From positions 9,735,036-9,799,035 of the forward strand of contig NC_047073.1 in NCBI RefSeq assembly GCF_902459465.1: DNA of 64,000 nucleotides, read 5' to 3'. The notes below the pieces were generated by a model. That model was not told the origin of the DNA, ran no database searches, and saw nothing but the letters and a program-made list of their open reading frames with translations. The translations under genes were made by a program, and so were the position numbers. Positions 45,848-58,360 of the stretch are shown one piece after another (the stretch's first letter is position 1; each line of letters starts with the position of its first letter). The DNA is from Asterias rubens (taxonomy: Eukaryota; Echinodermata; Asteroidea; Forcipulatida; Asteriidae).

Positions 45848-46424
45848 ATAAATTATCACAAATTTACGTATGAAATTTTATGAGGGCATCCATATTTCAC
45901 AATGACTAATACATGTATTTAATTATTTACAAGAACATTTTGAATTCAGATATCACACGGGTTCGTGAGTAGAAGTGGTATGGGGCCTATATAATCAAAA
46001 TATGCAAACTTATTCCAAACCTAAGAATGGGTTGCCTGACACAATTAAGGGATGTTTAGCTTTTGTGAAATTTGCCGCGCTAATTTGACATAATAACAAC
46101 AGCTTTATGAAATTGGGCCCTTGGGTCAAATTAAAATTGTCAATAAAAAAATCGCCGTCAAAGAATTTTATGAAGTGGTAAACATATTTTTCCTCAGGTG
46201 TGTAGAAATCGAAGTGGTTAATTCAATTTTGAAAATGTGGTTTTCGCTCATTTTCATGTAGACCTATCAACCGTGACGGTTCCACGTGAGGAACTCTGAA
46301 AATTAAAATAATTGAAAATGACATTGCCAGTTGCTATATTACGCCAACAAGAAAGCACTTTGACTGAGCATGAAACCAATGGGCGACATGTTACAAATCA
46401 TAAACTATCCATTTGGAAATAGTG

Positions 46425-46575
46425 GAGTGAAACTGGGCTTTCTAGGTCAACCCTGGTGTGTGGCGGGGTTTTTTCCCAGGACGAACGTGGGTAATTATCT
46501 GCACACGTTCATCCTGGGAAAAAACGCCACACACCGGGGTCGACCCAGGGAAGCTAAACGATCGCACCCACCGTA
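46425..46575. repeat. J-type foldback
   Basis: The left arm (CAACCCTGGTGTGTGGCG, then TTTTTTCCCAGGACGAACGTG) pairs with the right arm around a short loop near 46496. A fragment lies at 21778-21812. Confidence 0.8.
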
Positions 46576-46668
46576 TATAGCTGACACATTACCCCACATG
46601 GATGCTTGTAGCCTCGTTCGCATGCATTGAAGCATTATTGGAGTCACTATAATATAGACGACATGTTA

Positions 46669-46944
46669 GTATACCTTTTTTTTTTTTTTTACCCGTTCGA
46701 TTGTTTTAACCCAACAAATATTTCTATACAATAAAACTAACCTTTCAAATTTTCAGCGAAATAGTGGTAGCATTTTTGAGAAATCTGGAGTGGGTATATT
46801 TTATCATGTCGACGCTGGACGAATAACCCGTATTGGAATACACAATCCGAGAAACACAAACGTTTTTCATATTGAATTTGTGAAGAAACTAAGTTCTTTA
46901 GATAGAAGGGAACTGTTTCAAAACAATTAAGTATACTTTAACAA
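46669..46944. mobile_element. MITE family K
   Basis: Starts AGTATACCTTTTTT and has TTCGATTGTTTTAACCC and GAATACACAATCCGAGAAAC; ends near AAGTATACTTTAAC. Confidence 0.55.
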
Positions 46945-47360
46945 CAGCTGCAGTGCTTCTTTACCTACAGTAATTTGTATAGTTTTTTTTGTTTTTTTGA
47001 CTAATATTGAATCATACACGTCTTTAAACCGCCTCACCATCACTGAAGTCATCTGACGACATGTTACCACTCCCTCGTGTATATGCTTTATACATTTCAA
47101 TAGTACTGTTATTTGACGTCACATGACAACTTATTACGTAGTAGAACTGTACATTATTGCATTATTTTAAGCATTATTTTATGTCAGGGTATGGTATAGG
47201 TTTCATCTATTGAAGCCACTGGCTGACACGATACCACACTCTCATCGTATTCCAACGCAAAGTAATTGGATGGATCAACCACTCATCAGTTTGAGAGAGT
47301 GCAGAGTACTACCTGTTCGCGATCAATGGAACACAATTTCATACGGTTGCTTCTCGGCTA

Positions 47361-47747
47361 TTAAAGACACTGGACACTCTTGGTAATTGTCAAAGACAAG
47401 TCTTCTCACTTGGTGTATCTCAACATATGCTTAGAATAACAAACCTGTGAAAATTTGAGCTCAATTGGTCATCGAAGTTGCGAGATAATAATGAAAGAAA
47501 AAAACACCCTTGTCACACGAAGTTGAATGCTTTCAGGTGCTTGATTTCGAGACCTCAAATTCTAAACTTGAGGTCTCAAATCAAATTCGTAAAAAAATTA
47601 CTTACTTCTCGTAAACTACGTCACTTCAGAGGAAGCCGTTTCTCACAATGTTTTATACTACCAACCTCTCCCCATTACTCAATACCAAGTAAGGTTTGAT
47701 GCTAATAATTATTTTGAGTAATTACCAATAGTGTCCACTGCCTTTAA
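47361..47747 (+). mobile_element. TTAA MITE family A, complete
   Basis: TTAAAGACACTGGACACTCT at the left, GTGTCCACTGCCTTTAA at the right, and a TTTCGAGACCTCA centre. Confidence 0.88.
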
Positions 47748-47937
47748 ATACCGAAACCAAATATGCTAAGCATAACTTTGCAAGTTACAACCAACACTAC
47801 TGTTTTGTAACTTGCCTGGTATACTTCTACTAACCACGGTTTGTCTGTAAGTGTAGGCCTTATTTAGCGAGATTGTGTTTGGTATTATGTTTAGTTTCAA
47901 AGTAGATACGAATGTGAACGTTATAGCAAAGGGGATA

Positions 47938-48110
47938 CAGGTTGGCTCAGTGGTTTCTCTCCCTGCCTTTCACCTATGTGGACTCCTGTTCGAATTCCAC
48001 CTCAGACTGGATCCTTGTAGGTGGATTGGGTTTTCAGTCTATACCTGTTGTGTGGTTTTTTTCCATTGAGGTTATCCTCCCACATCTGAGCACTTCTCGT
48101 TCCCTATCCG
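47938..48110 (+). mobile_element. Third SINE family copy
   Basis: GGTTGGCTCAGTGGTTTCTC is followed by GTTCGAATTCCACC, then the TTATCCTCCCACATCTG tail. It is the relative of the SINE beside the 44-bp minisatellite. Confidence 0.7.
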
Positions 48111-48940
48111 TCATGTTCTGGCGCTAATTGTGCTGGCGCTGTTGGATGACGTGTCTTTAAAAACATTAACTAGTGGACTTGGGTTTAAAGGACGTTTATC
48201 AAATTAAAAATAATAACAGAATGAGTGGCCCCGACTACCTGTCATCAATGCATATAGTTCAATTCACTTTATAATATGTAATACCACATTGAACTATAAA
48301 TCCACGCCATCTTGACCCAGTTTCGAAGCTACTTGGGGAATGGGACCCTCTGACGTTTACTGAGTCCAAACTTCCATAGTCAGGGGGCCCGTGGATAAAT
48401 ATTTTCACTGAACTACATGCAAGGCCTTCTCTTTACCCCCAAAGTGTTTGAGCAAGTTGTTGAGTCAGCAGTCCCCCACGACATCCATGTAGATTTGTGT
48501 TGAGGGATTAAGCAAATAGTGCCGGGAGCGATGTTTGGAAACCCTATTGTACTATGTGGATGGTCCCTCCTGCTCTATCGGACTCTGTTTGCAATACCTT
48601 GGGGTTGTTGAAAAGTTCATTATGGCAGTCAGGAACCAAAACCAACGTGAGATACTTGATATGAAAGTGTATAGGCCTTCTTTAAGAATTAACCAAAATT
48701 ACTGAAAACTCTGAGTCAGAGTTGAACCGGAATAATTATGTGAAAAATTTAACCCAGAATTTGCCAAAGCTGCTTTTTGACGCAGAATCGTAGTTATTGC
48801 CAAGTGTTTAACCAGTTTCCCCGTGAGCACTGTGAGCCAGCCCAGGCGCTCACAGGGACCCACAATCCCAGTCAATTCTGACTCGGGACATTTCAGACTG
48901 CCCCCTCCAAACCGCTCCAAATAAACGGCACTCTCTGACC
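48111..48940. other. Noncoding spacer
   Basis: No recognisable gene or repeat. Confidence 0.45.
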
Positions 48941-48972
48941 CCCCCCCCCAACCAAAACAAACCACAACGACC

Positions 48973-49077
48973 ACAAACAAACAAACAAACAAACAAACAA
49001 ACCAACAAACCAACAAACCAACAAACAAACCAACAAACAAACAAACAAACAAACAAACAAACAAACAAACAAACAAA
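48973..49077. repeat. CAAA microsatellite
   Basis: About 25 imperfect CAAA units with some CCAA interruptions, preceded by a C-run at 48941-48949. Confidence 0.95.
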
Positions 49078-50180
49078 AGACACCACAAAACCGCAGTGTA
49101 TTGCGACTTTTTGTTTTATGTTTGTCTAAAACGCACTTTTAAAAACAGCTTGCGTCCGCATTTCAAAACGCTCGATAGCCTTTATGATAAAACACTCCCT
49201 TTCCAAGTATAGGATTTGGAACTATTGGAATAGATTGCACTATGGGGTTTTCCCACATTACTCAGTCTCTTAACCAAATTAATGCTGACAGTAAAAGAGT
49301 GTTTGGTTTACCTTTTTTATGATAATGTTCATCTGTCATGTAATTATTGGCTTGCGTTGCACACACAGGACATGTAACGGCGCCATTTAGTCTGGTACCC
49401 AGACGTCCGTCCAATCTCAGTAAATATAACATGTTAAGCTCAGTACAAGTGAGTTACTCTGGTCAACTCCTCTGTCTAATGTTTCGCAGTAATTATGATT
49501 ACGGATGCTAGATCGTTGATTTAATTTCCATGGTCGAGATAATGGTTTGTTTTTGTCGTCTCAGCGTTTACTTTGATCCAGACGGACGTTTCATAATAGA
49601 GAAAATCAAAGAACCCTAAACTATTAAACACATAGAACAGTCGTGTGTTATTTTGCCTGGTTACCAACCGATACAGTAGTGTCATAATACATATTCAGTG
49701 ACTGGTTTTCTGCTCAGAGCGGACGATGTAATCAGATCATCTTCTTAGCATGCAATCCATTTCAGTGATGGCCGCGAGCTCGGGTTAGCATAAGAGGATA
49801 CACGAGCCGCGAACGCCGTCTTTTTGGATGTCACTGACGCACAGCGAATGTGTTTCTTATTGGTGGTGGATGCTTAAAAAAGGAGATCAACAAATACTCT
49901 CAATTAAGTTATTTACGTGCATAACTGTTCTGACATCTTGTTTTAACTCTCTGTTAAAAATGGTGAAGCTTTGCAGCAAAAGGTAGTCTTGCCAAAACGT
50001 AAGTGTGGGTTGAAGCACTTTCGTTTCTCTTCTGTTCGAAAGAGGCATAATGATGATGGGGTCAACAAGATGCGATAGTGAAAGATGAGATAGGCCTACT
50101 CTCTGATGCAGAAGTTCACTGCAATATGCCCCATGGCACGCTGCCACCAGTTTTGTCTTGTTTAAAAGTATGATTCGTAT
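49078..50180. other. Noncoding spacer
   Basis: No recognisable gene or repeat. Confidence 0.45.
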
Positions 50181-50203
50181 GGCAACTCAGCGGTGTCCGG
50201 CAG

Positions 50204-50337
50204 CAATTTTTTTCTGCACTTCGAAATTGCCACTGTCGTATTGCTTTTCAATGGGGAATCGGTTCAAAAAAAGGAATCCTTCGAAACAAAAAATAGGACC
50301 TTTTTTGAGGATGGCAATTTTTAAGTGCAGAAAAAAT
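50204..50337. repeat. Inverted repeat pair
   Basis: CTGCACTTCGAAATTGCCA-like and TGGCAATTTTTAAGTGCAG arms of about 27 bp are separated by about 80 bp. Confidence 0.65.
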
Positions 50338-50650
50338 TCCCTCTGGTCTCGGTTTGATATACATTGAAGTGGATGGCAGAACAAAAATTGCTTCATCGTG
50401 ATTGCCTGGATCACCTAAACCCTAGTGGAACAACCACACAAAAGTAACGATGAGTTATTCTTCCTGCAGACATTGCCTTTTAAACTGACCTTTAATCTGA
50501 CTTGAAAATTCGGGCTTGACGTTCGATTTGAGGACCTTTTCTTCCATCCTCGTCCTCATCACTCCAAAGGCAATCTGTCGTATCATCACCATCGCGTTTC
50601 TTTGTCACACGCAACATCCACTTTATTAGCCGATACCGTTCCGTTCTATT

Positions 50651-50662
50651 TTTGGCGCGAAA
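50651..50662 (+). promoter_or_regulatory. Consensus E2F-type site
   Basis: TTTGGCGCGAAA, an exact match to the classical E2F consensus, in a locally GC-rich stretch (50640-50830). No exon is attached, so its role is unknown. Confidence 0.35.
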
Positions 50663-51248
50663 ATCTCCAACAGCTCCCGTGTAACATAATTATTTCGATA
50701 TGACGCCCGGGGCCACTGTGGAGTTTATTTTGCGCGGGGAAACGAAACCCAAAGCTAGCGCGTGGTAGATCGAGCGATCGTCTGCCAGTTTCTACTGAAC
50801 TTTTTTAAAGCAAAAGGTGTCACCGCGGCCCCGTGTTTTTCTTGAAGGAAGTGGATCCTACAAGTAATATTTTGAGGCTATCGGATAAAGTGTTGGCAAA
50901 CACGAACACTGAAGAAGGGTGTTCTCTCTGTGTCGTTTTAGGCCTTTACAGATATAGTAACAGAAGGCAGTGTGTTTTGCAACTTCGTATGTCCTTCTTC
51001 CAGCTCTTTGAATTGGCTATACCCAGCACTAACCACTGATAACTTGTCTGTCCTAGTCTTACATTTAAGGACAGACAAATTGTTCTGTACTCATTTAGGA
51101 ATTTAGTGTTGGCTGGGTTAAAACTCAACAAATCCATCAGAATCCTTCCCCTCCCCCAATGAGATCAACAACACAACCAAGAATGAAGGGTTCGATACAT
51201 CCAAAAGGCCCAATCCATTTGTCGTTGCATCTGCTTGACACCCCCCTA

Positions 51249-51275
51249 CCCCCCCCCCCCCCCCCCCCTCCCCCC
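51249..51275. repeat. Poly-C tract
   Basis: A long C-run with one T. The length is unreliable. Confidence 0.85.
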
Positions 51276-52558
51276 ATGAAAATGTATGGTTTATCCACTG
51301 CCATTCATGGATCAAATATAAATACTGTGGGTGTTCGTGTAGCTCAGGTCTACGTTATAAAATCAAGAATAACGAATTCGCCTGTTGGTTCAAAAGTACT
51401 GTCCGGATGAGTCCCGAAATTATGGCAGCCTTTGAAAACAAAATGGCCACTGGATCATGGGGGACATGGTCACGGAAAAATCTTGACTTTGAATGTGTTG
51501 ATGTTTTTTTTCTTCTGGCTGTATGCCTATTGGTTCAGACCGTAGGTCGTTCCGAAATGCACATTAATATGTCAATCAAGTGCCCAAAAAGTACTTATTT
51601 CAGACGCGACTATCACTAACCTATCCACAATATTTTGTACAAAATGAGCGCCTTTTACAACTCAAAATGGCTGCATTATGGCGTAAATATTGTACGGGTT
51701 GTCACCGATGATTTGGGCCTGGTACATAAGTTCAACTGAGTGGCCAGCATCCGGTATGTGTATTTCCGGTGAGAATTTACATATTATAATTATTGTGTTC
51801 TAATCACCATGCAGCTTTCTTGACGATGGAGAGGGAAATGTAAAACGCGAGTTGTATCCATAATTAATTAATACCTGATTTTGAATGGAACACCAAATAT
51901 TGCACGTTAGTTCTCGTATAACACTTTGGGTTCGTATAATTATTGCCTCTTAGGTCGAGTTGACCTCAACAGTGCTTCCGTATAACACACTCAAAGCCAG
52001 TGGAAATTTGATAGGTGGCTTCCGCAACTCTCCATGGTTAAATATGCATCTGACTTTGTAATGTAAACCCCTAAAGGTCAAAAACACGAGGCAGTCTACC
52101 GTTGTGATGACAAAAGTCACGCTACACACAAGTTGTTCTTCGGACACTCAAGATGTGCGTGTGGACCCATCAACCCTCTCAGTTTACTACTTGTGAAAAA
52201 TTAAGATTTGTAAATAAAGGGGCAGTGTGGCCATGGTTTGTTTATGACATGTTAGTTACTCTAATGGCTGATCCTTGTATAAGGTGCTAACAGCGAATAG
52301 TCTGCATTGCTGTTACCATGTGCAGTACATTTTAGGGAGTGTTTCTTGGTTCTTGTCCTTTCTGTTGGAGGTATGATACTTCACGGAGGCAACGAAGGCG
52401 ATTGCCTCCAGTGCCCGCCTGTGTGCCTTGGTGCCCTTGAAATGCACCAGTAGAAAATAACACATTCCTCTCACTATAGGGTGCCCTTTACCGTGCCTTT
52501 ACCAAGGAGAAAATGCCTTGGTTACCTTGCCCTTTCAAAACCGAGCATAGGCCTGAGG
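51276..52558. other. Noncoding spacer
   Basis: No recognisable exon. A segment near 52390-52530 (GGCGATTGCCTCC, CAAGGAGAAAATGCCTTGG) resembles 18570-18690, so an unnamed repeat is shared. Confidence 0.45.
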
Positions 52559-52943
52559 TTTAAGGAACACGTTGCCTTGGATCGGTCGAGTTGGTCTATA
52601 AAAAGCGTTTGTAACCGTTTTTTATAAAATGCATATGGTTGGAAAGATGTTGTAAAAGGAATACAATGATCCACACAAACATGCCTCGAAATTGCGTTGT
52701 TTTCCTTTTAACTCGTCGACTAACACGGTCGGCCATTTATGGGAGTCAATTTGACTCCCATAAATGGCCGACCGCGTTAGTTCGCACAGTAAAAGGAAAA
52801 CCACGCAATTTTGAGGCAAATTTGTGTGGATCATTGTATTCTACTTTTAAAACATCGTTCCAACCATATGCATTTTATAAAAAATGGTTACAAACGCTTT
52901 TTATAGACCAACTCGACCGATCCAAGGCAACGTGTTCGTTTAA
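52559..52943. mobile_element. Foldback MITE family E copy 2
   Basis: Almost fully palindromic, from AAGGAACACGTTGCCTTGG to its complement. The centre is ATGGGAGTCAATTTGACTCC. It matches the copy at 5706-6081. Confidence 0.88.
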
Positions 52944-53047
52944 CTGTTTGCCATTGTCACAATTTCTTGCTGCTGGAGTTTGGTTTATTCGTTGATGAAG
53001 GAACCCCCGTGGTTTATCGAAGACTGCTGGTACATGTATAGGTTGTT

Positions 53048-53075
53048 CCATGGAGGTAGAATTCTACCTCCATGG
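53048..53075. repeat. Perfect 28-bp palindrome
   Basis: CCATGGAGGTAGAA is followed directly by its exact complement, with GTTGTT on both sides. Confidence 0.85.
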
Positions 53076-53935
53076 TTGTTCCAACCGTTGATTGAGGCTT
53101 TTGAAAGAATGTGTTTGAGATAACGTCTGGTCGATTTGTTAATAGGCCTAACTGTCATGTTCTCTTCTGATACGAGTGTGTGACTAAAGAAAACTCGTTC
53201 ATTCAAACTGATGATCAAGCAGCAATTAATTTGCCATTGTACTCGTAGAGCCACAACAATCATAGACTATTATTACAATATGCTTGCTCCTCAAGACGAG
53301 TTCGGAAATCGATGCTGGTGTACCATGCCAACCACCACACACACTCCCGTTAAATCTCAGTGTACTGAACAATATATTGACCACTTTCCTCTGTAGGGAT
53401 CCAATGTGTAATGTTGAAACTTCGACTGGATGGTTTTAATGCATTTGCCATATTATTTTGAACCCACGAACCAACAAAATTAAGCTTTATAACAGATGTA
53501 ATTTTAGTACATAAAACCACGGAGCACGGATACTTAATAATGCTGGCATAGTCCCAGGCCAGGGTGAGTCTCGTGGCCTCATCCCCAGAGACCCAATTGC
53601 TAAAAATAGACCGCGGTTAGGATATTTTATTACGCCATAAAAACACAGCTATAGAGGATGCGTCCTTCTGGATTCAGACTCAAGGATACCTGTGATTTTA
53701 TACATGACACATCGCCCATCATGTTCGTTTATGGTGACGGTTTTTGCTGGTATACCACGCCCTAATTTGGCCTTCACTCAGAAAAATAATACACTACTTT
53801 CGCTTACAAAGACATTATATTTACAAATTTAATGATCTCTTTGCAAGCATGCACTATGGTATACTAACTCAGACATGGCTACATCGAACAGCTTGATTTC
53901 GTATCTTCTCTACTCCAGTTCAATTTCAAAAGTGT
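53076..53935. other. Noncoding spacer
   Basis: No recognisable gene or repeat. Confidence 0.45.
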
Positions 53936-54215
53936 CCAGTAATGAATTCAAGCCAAGGTATACATTCGGTGTGTGGAACCGGTAGAATGTTTAATCCTAA
54001 ATGTTTCATTCTTTTAAAATGGCGTTTTTAGGATATTACCGAAAATCTTGAGCGGTAAATGTCCACGCTGGCAGAATAATTCGTGGTTGGAATGCACAAT
54101 CTGAAAAATGTTTCCCAGTTCGAAATTTCTTCCCTCTCTCTAATACCACATTCCTCTCCAGGGGAATTTTCTCAAACTGTAATACAATCATCGGCTACAG
54201 TGTTCTTGTCATGTG
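53936..54215. mobile_element. Old family K fragment
   Basis: It shares GGAATGCACAATCTGAAAAA-like and TTACCGAAAATCTTGAG-like blocks with the copies at 16712 and 46669. The ends are unclear. Confidence 0.4.
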
Positions 54216-54856
54216 AGTTTTATGGTAATTTTTTTTGGAGTAAGTAGAAGAGGTTATATGCTATACCCTTCCCATGTTTCGCAAAAGTGGGGTCTGACAA
54301 ATTTCGAGAATGTAGCAAAGTAACACCTTTTAACAAAGACACTGTTATACAAGTTGCACCGTATCCATACACACCTTGTGTCTATTGTTAAATTTATGCA
54401 ATTCAGCTATAAAATAGCTCTACTATCAATTCATACGTCTATTGTCATCTCACCAAAACTAAATTCATACTATGCCATCTCCCCACAATAGCTTGGCCAG
54501 GATTGTCGTTAATTCCCAGTAAAATTGCTTTAAATTGCATCCCCATGGAGGAAGTCTGTTGTATAAGACAATATTTCCATATTGATTTGGGACACCCCCC
54601 CCCCCCCCCCAATATAACCGTCTTCTTCCGCAAATATCAACATTGCGAATAATATTTCTTATCTTTAAATAATTACAACAAGTCACCTTCTTCTTGAAAG
54701 TTGACGAAATGAACATCCTTCAGAGTGAAGACTTGTTGATTGGGGGTTAATGGAATATTTTCATACTGCCCAGACAGGCAGATAATAACCCCAAGAACTA
54801 CAAGGCCGTTATAGTCACGATCGAATACCATTGACTCCGAATAACCCCGTGGATGC
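54216..54856. other. Noncoding spacer
   Basis: Contains a poly-C tract at 54595-54610. No exon recognised. Confidence 0.45.
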
Positions 54857-55241
54857 TTAAAGGCAATGGACACTATTGGTAGTTACTCAAAATAATTATC
54901 ATCACAAAACCTTTCTTGATTACCAGTAATGGGGAGATGTTGATAGTATAAAACATTGTGAGAAACAGCTCCCTCTGAAGTGACGTAGTTTTCGAGAAAG
55001 AAGTAATTTTCCACGAATTTGATTACGAGACCTCAGATTTAGAACTTGAGGTCTCGAAATCAAGCATCTTAAAGCACACAACTTCGTGTCACAATGGTGG
55101 TTTTTTTCTTTCATTATTATCTCGCAACTTCTACAACTGATTGAGCTCAAATTTTCACAGTTTTTTTTTATGCATATGTTGAGATACATCAAGTGAGAAG
55201 ACTGGTCTTTGACAATTACCAATAGTGTCCAGTGTCTTTAA
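54857..55241 (-). mobile_element. TTAA MITE family A, complete
   Basis: TTAAAGGCAATGGACACTAT to GTGTCCAGTGTCTTTAA, with a GAGACCTCA/TGAGGTCTCG centre. Confidence 0.88.
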
Positions 55242-55599
55242 AGACGAAGAAGAATCAAAGGCAATTGTCATTCGGTACCCAACAGCATTTTGTAACATTT
55301 TGTATGGTGTCAACTTCTTGTTCAGGAATACCACCCTATTTGCGTCACAGATCCACCACTCGGACACAATTTGCCCATTGGATATTAGTGTTCAAATGAA
55401 TTAAAGATTGGATAAAATGGCCGCTGGACTGTTCATTCACTTTATCATCTCTCCTTTTTTTCAAAGTTAAAGTCTCTGAGAAAAAAATACTGCATACATG
55501 CCAGAAGCTCAAACAGTGTCCCAGCCTTCAAACGTGCTCTCAAAACCCACCTTTTTGCCTCTTCGTAGCTGGTCATCTTTATCTTTGTTCTGTCTTTTT

Positions 55600-55680
55600 C
55601 CCTCTTCTTTCCTTCTCAGCGCCTTGTATCCTTTGGCAATTTGGCGCTTTATAAATACTGTTTTTATTTTTATTTTTATT
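55600..55680 (+). mobile_element. Retroelement 3-prime tail
   Basis: GCGCCTTGTATCC and GGCGCTTTATAAATACTG are followed by TTTTTATTTT repeats, resembling the tail at 24170-24235. Confidence 0.45.
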
Positions 55681-55983
55681 TATTCGTTTCCTCGCACCCT
55701 TTTTTATTTGATTTCGTCTATTTTTAGTAAGGAAATCCAGTAATACTTTTATCTATTTTTGGCATCGGTTTTTTTCTTCCGGGCACGGTACGTTTTGGGG
55801 TGACGGTATATCGTGATAATAATCAACGTCAGCAGTTTGGGTTCCCTCGGGGCCTTCTCTCGTATCATGTTTATTGGAAACTAACAATGTTGCCGGGAAA
55901 GAACTCGGAGATGTGGTGTTCATCATCATCATCAGGAAGCGAACGGTGTGTGTGTGTTAGGCAACCAGCCACGAATAGAATTA

Positions 55984-56704
55984 TTAAAGGCACTGGACAC
56001 CTTTGGTAACTGTTAAAGACCATGTATTCTCATTTGGTGTATCCCCACATGCATAAAATAACCATACCTGTGAAAATTTAGGCTCAATAGTTGATCATCG
56101 AAGATGCAAGAGAAAACTAAAAGAAAAAACCACCCTTGTTGCATTAATACTTGTGTGCTTTCAGATGCATGAAAAGGTTTAAAAGGCAGTGGACACTATT
56201 GGTAATTGTCAAAGACAAGCATTCACAGTTGGTGTATCTCAACATACGCATAAAATAACAAACCTGTGAAAATTGAACTAAATCGGTCATCGAAGTTGCG
56301 AGATAATAATGAAAGAAGAAAACACCCTAGTCACACGAAGTTATGTGCGTTTAGATGGTTGATTTCGAGACCTCAAGTTCTAAATCTGAAGTCTCGAAAT
56401 CAAATTCGTTGAAAATGACTTCTTTCTCGAAAACTATGGCACTTCAGAGGGAGCCGTTTCTCACAATGTTTTATACCATCAACCTCTCCCCATTACTCGT
56501 AATCAAGAAAGGTTTTATGATAATAATTATTTTTAGTAATTACCAATAGTGTCCACTGCCTTTAAGTGAAGTATTTTATTATTTGAGTAAGAAATTACCT
56601 CTTTATCAAAACCTACGTTATTTACTTCAGAGGGAGCCGTTTCTCATAAAATGTTTACCAGCAACTCTCCATTGCTCGTTACCAAGTCAGTTGTTCCGAC
56701 TTAA
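55984..56704 (+). mobile_element. TTAA MITE family D interrupted by a family A element
   Basis: Left part 55984-56182 and right part 56562-56704 continue each other across the inserted family A copy. The right end is degraded. Confidence 0.8.
56179..56565 (+). mobile_element. TTAA MITE family A nested in family D
   Basis: A complete copy with TTAA at both ends (one extra A at the left), placed at the centre of the family D host. Confidence 0.9.
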
Positions 56705-56797
56705 AAGGGCTTTGATACCTTTTGTAGATCAAGTTTCTGGCCGTGGCATAAATCCCTACTCATTGTGAATGAAGATTTATGTAATATTGTTTACATG

Positions 56798-57109
56798 TTA
56801 AAGGCAGTGGACACTACTGGTAATCAGTCAAAATAGTTAATAGCATAAAACCTTACTTGGTAACGAGTAATGGGGAGATGTTGATAGTATAGTACACTGT
56901 GAGAAACGGCTCCCTCTGAAGAAACGTAGTTTTCGATAAAGAAGTTATTCGTGTGACAAGGGTGATGTTTTCTTTCATTATTATCTCGCAACTTCGACGA
57001 CCGATTGAGCTCAAATTTTCACAGGTTTGTTATGTTATGTATATTATTGAGATACACCAAGTGAGAAGACTAGTCTATGACAATTACCAATAGTGTCCAG
57101 TGTCTTTAA
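56798..57109 (-). mobile_element. TTAA MITE family A with internal deletion
   Basis: Both TTAA ends are present. About 75 bp including the central palindrome is missing between GATAAAGAAGTTATTC and GTGTGACAAGGG. Confidence 0.85.
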
Positions 57110-57179
57110 AGTTTGAGCTTCATTATATAGTCGTCGCTAGTTTTTTGTGTTTTTTATCACAGAGATATGTTTTCAGGAG

Positions 57180-57470
57180 AGTCGCGCAAACATTGACCGG
57201 ATATGCCTACAAATACAATGTACATGCTGAAATAATGTTCGTCTCCTGAGACGAAAATGATGTTGTAACCCATTTCTAAAAAGCTACAGCACCCAAGCAA
57301 GAAATATGTTAAGGGGAGCTTTCAGAAATCATTATATTTAATTCAAATCGTGTAGGTGAGAGGTAGTCATTACGTGGTGTTACCGCAAACCTGTCCATAT
57401 ACTAATCGGTGGACATTGTGTTTTGTGTCGTGGCATATACAGAAAGTGCCCGTGCCCTAGCCCTTTAAAA
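57180..57470. mobile_element. MITE family F fragment with a G-type insert
   Basis: It has the CGTCTCCTGAGACG centre and the CTACAGCACCCAAGCAAG block. The right part is split by about 40 bp of G-type sequence (GTGGTGTTACCGCAAACC) before GGTGGACATTGTGTTTTG. Confidence 0.6.
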
Positions 57471-57894
57471 CCACAGCACGTTAATCGTGAACAGGAATTA
57501 GTTTGGTCAAATCTCGTCATGTTGTAACAGCTTGTCTAGCACAAAATGAATTAATATGACATGATAAAAATAGTTGTTTTTCAGGACGCTGTCAAATTAA
57601 AAGAAAACAGAAATTAGAAGTTGAATAACCGTGGGATGGTGACCTTTTTAGGTATTCTCTTTCGAAGGACTCGAGTTACGTTTTTTTTTTATGTAGTATT
57701 TTACGAAAGCGGAAAACTTTTATAGGCAGTAATTTTGTGTAGGATTGCATTGTGTAAACCTTAAATTGTAGATACAGAAGCGACATTTTGGTTGCTGTTG
57801 GGAGACTTTGAAACGCTAGGTGGCAGCAGACTTACCAGGTAATTTTCCATTGTTTACGTGGTTTTGGTCGTGTGCACATTACCGAGAACAATGG

Positions 57895-58360
57895 ATTTGG
57901 TTTTCAGTTTTAGATTTTGGAGGAAAACCTCAGAGAACTTTCATGGGAAATTCCACACATCAGTCAGGCAGGGACTATTAAGTTAACCCAATCCACGTAG
58001 TGCCCCGTCGTGATTCGAACCAGGGTCCTTAGAGGTGAAAGAAGAGGGAAGGCCACTCTGCCAACCCGACCACCACAAACAATATTCATCTATCTTCATC
58101 CATGATAATGATGTCAAAGCCTTATCAGCAACTAGACAACAAAGTGGGGAGACAATCATGAAATTGACGTTTAAGATGTGGGAGTAAAAACATACAAGAA
58201 TTATTACAAGGAAAACCCACACAGTCAGATAGACTAAAAACCCAGTCCACATGCCCCCGGTAGGTTTTGAACCTGACTCCCAAACCTGAAAAACGTATCT
58301 TTGATTCAAAGAGAGTCGAGCACAGCCACTTTGCCAGCAGAACCAGTGCTATTCAGACTG
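57895..58360 (-). mobile_element. Two minus-strand third-family SINE fragments
   Basis: B-box-like GTGATTCGAACCAGGG (near 58010) and GGTTTTGAACCTGAC (near 58262) occur with AGACTAAAAACCCAGTCCAC and GGGAGTAAAAACAT blocks. They look like two diverged copies in the same orientation. Confidence 0.55.

Noticed and set aside
48699..49088. Minus-strand open frame of 129 codons rich in CLFV repeats
   Set aside because: It is the translation of the CAAA microsatellite and has no independent support.
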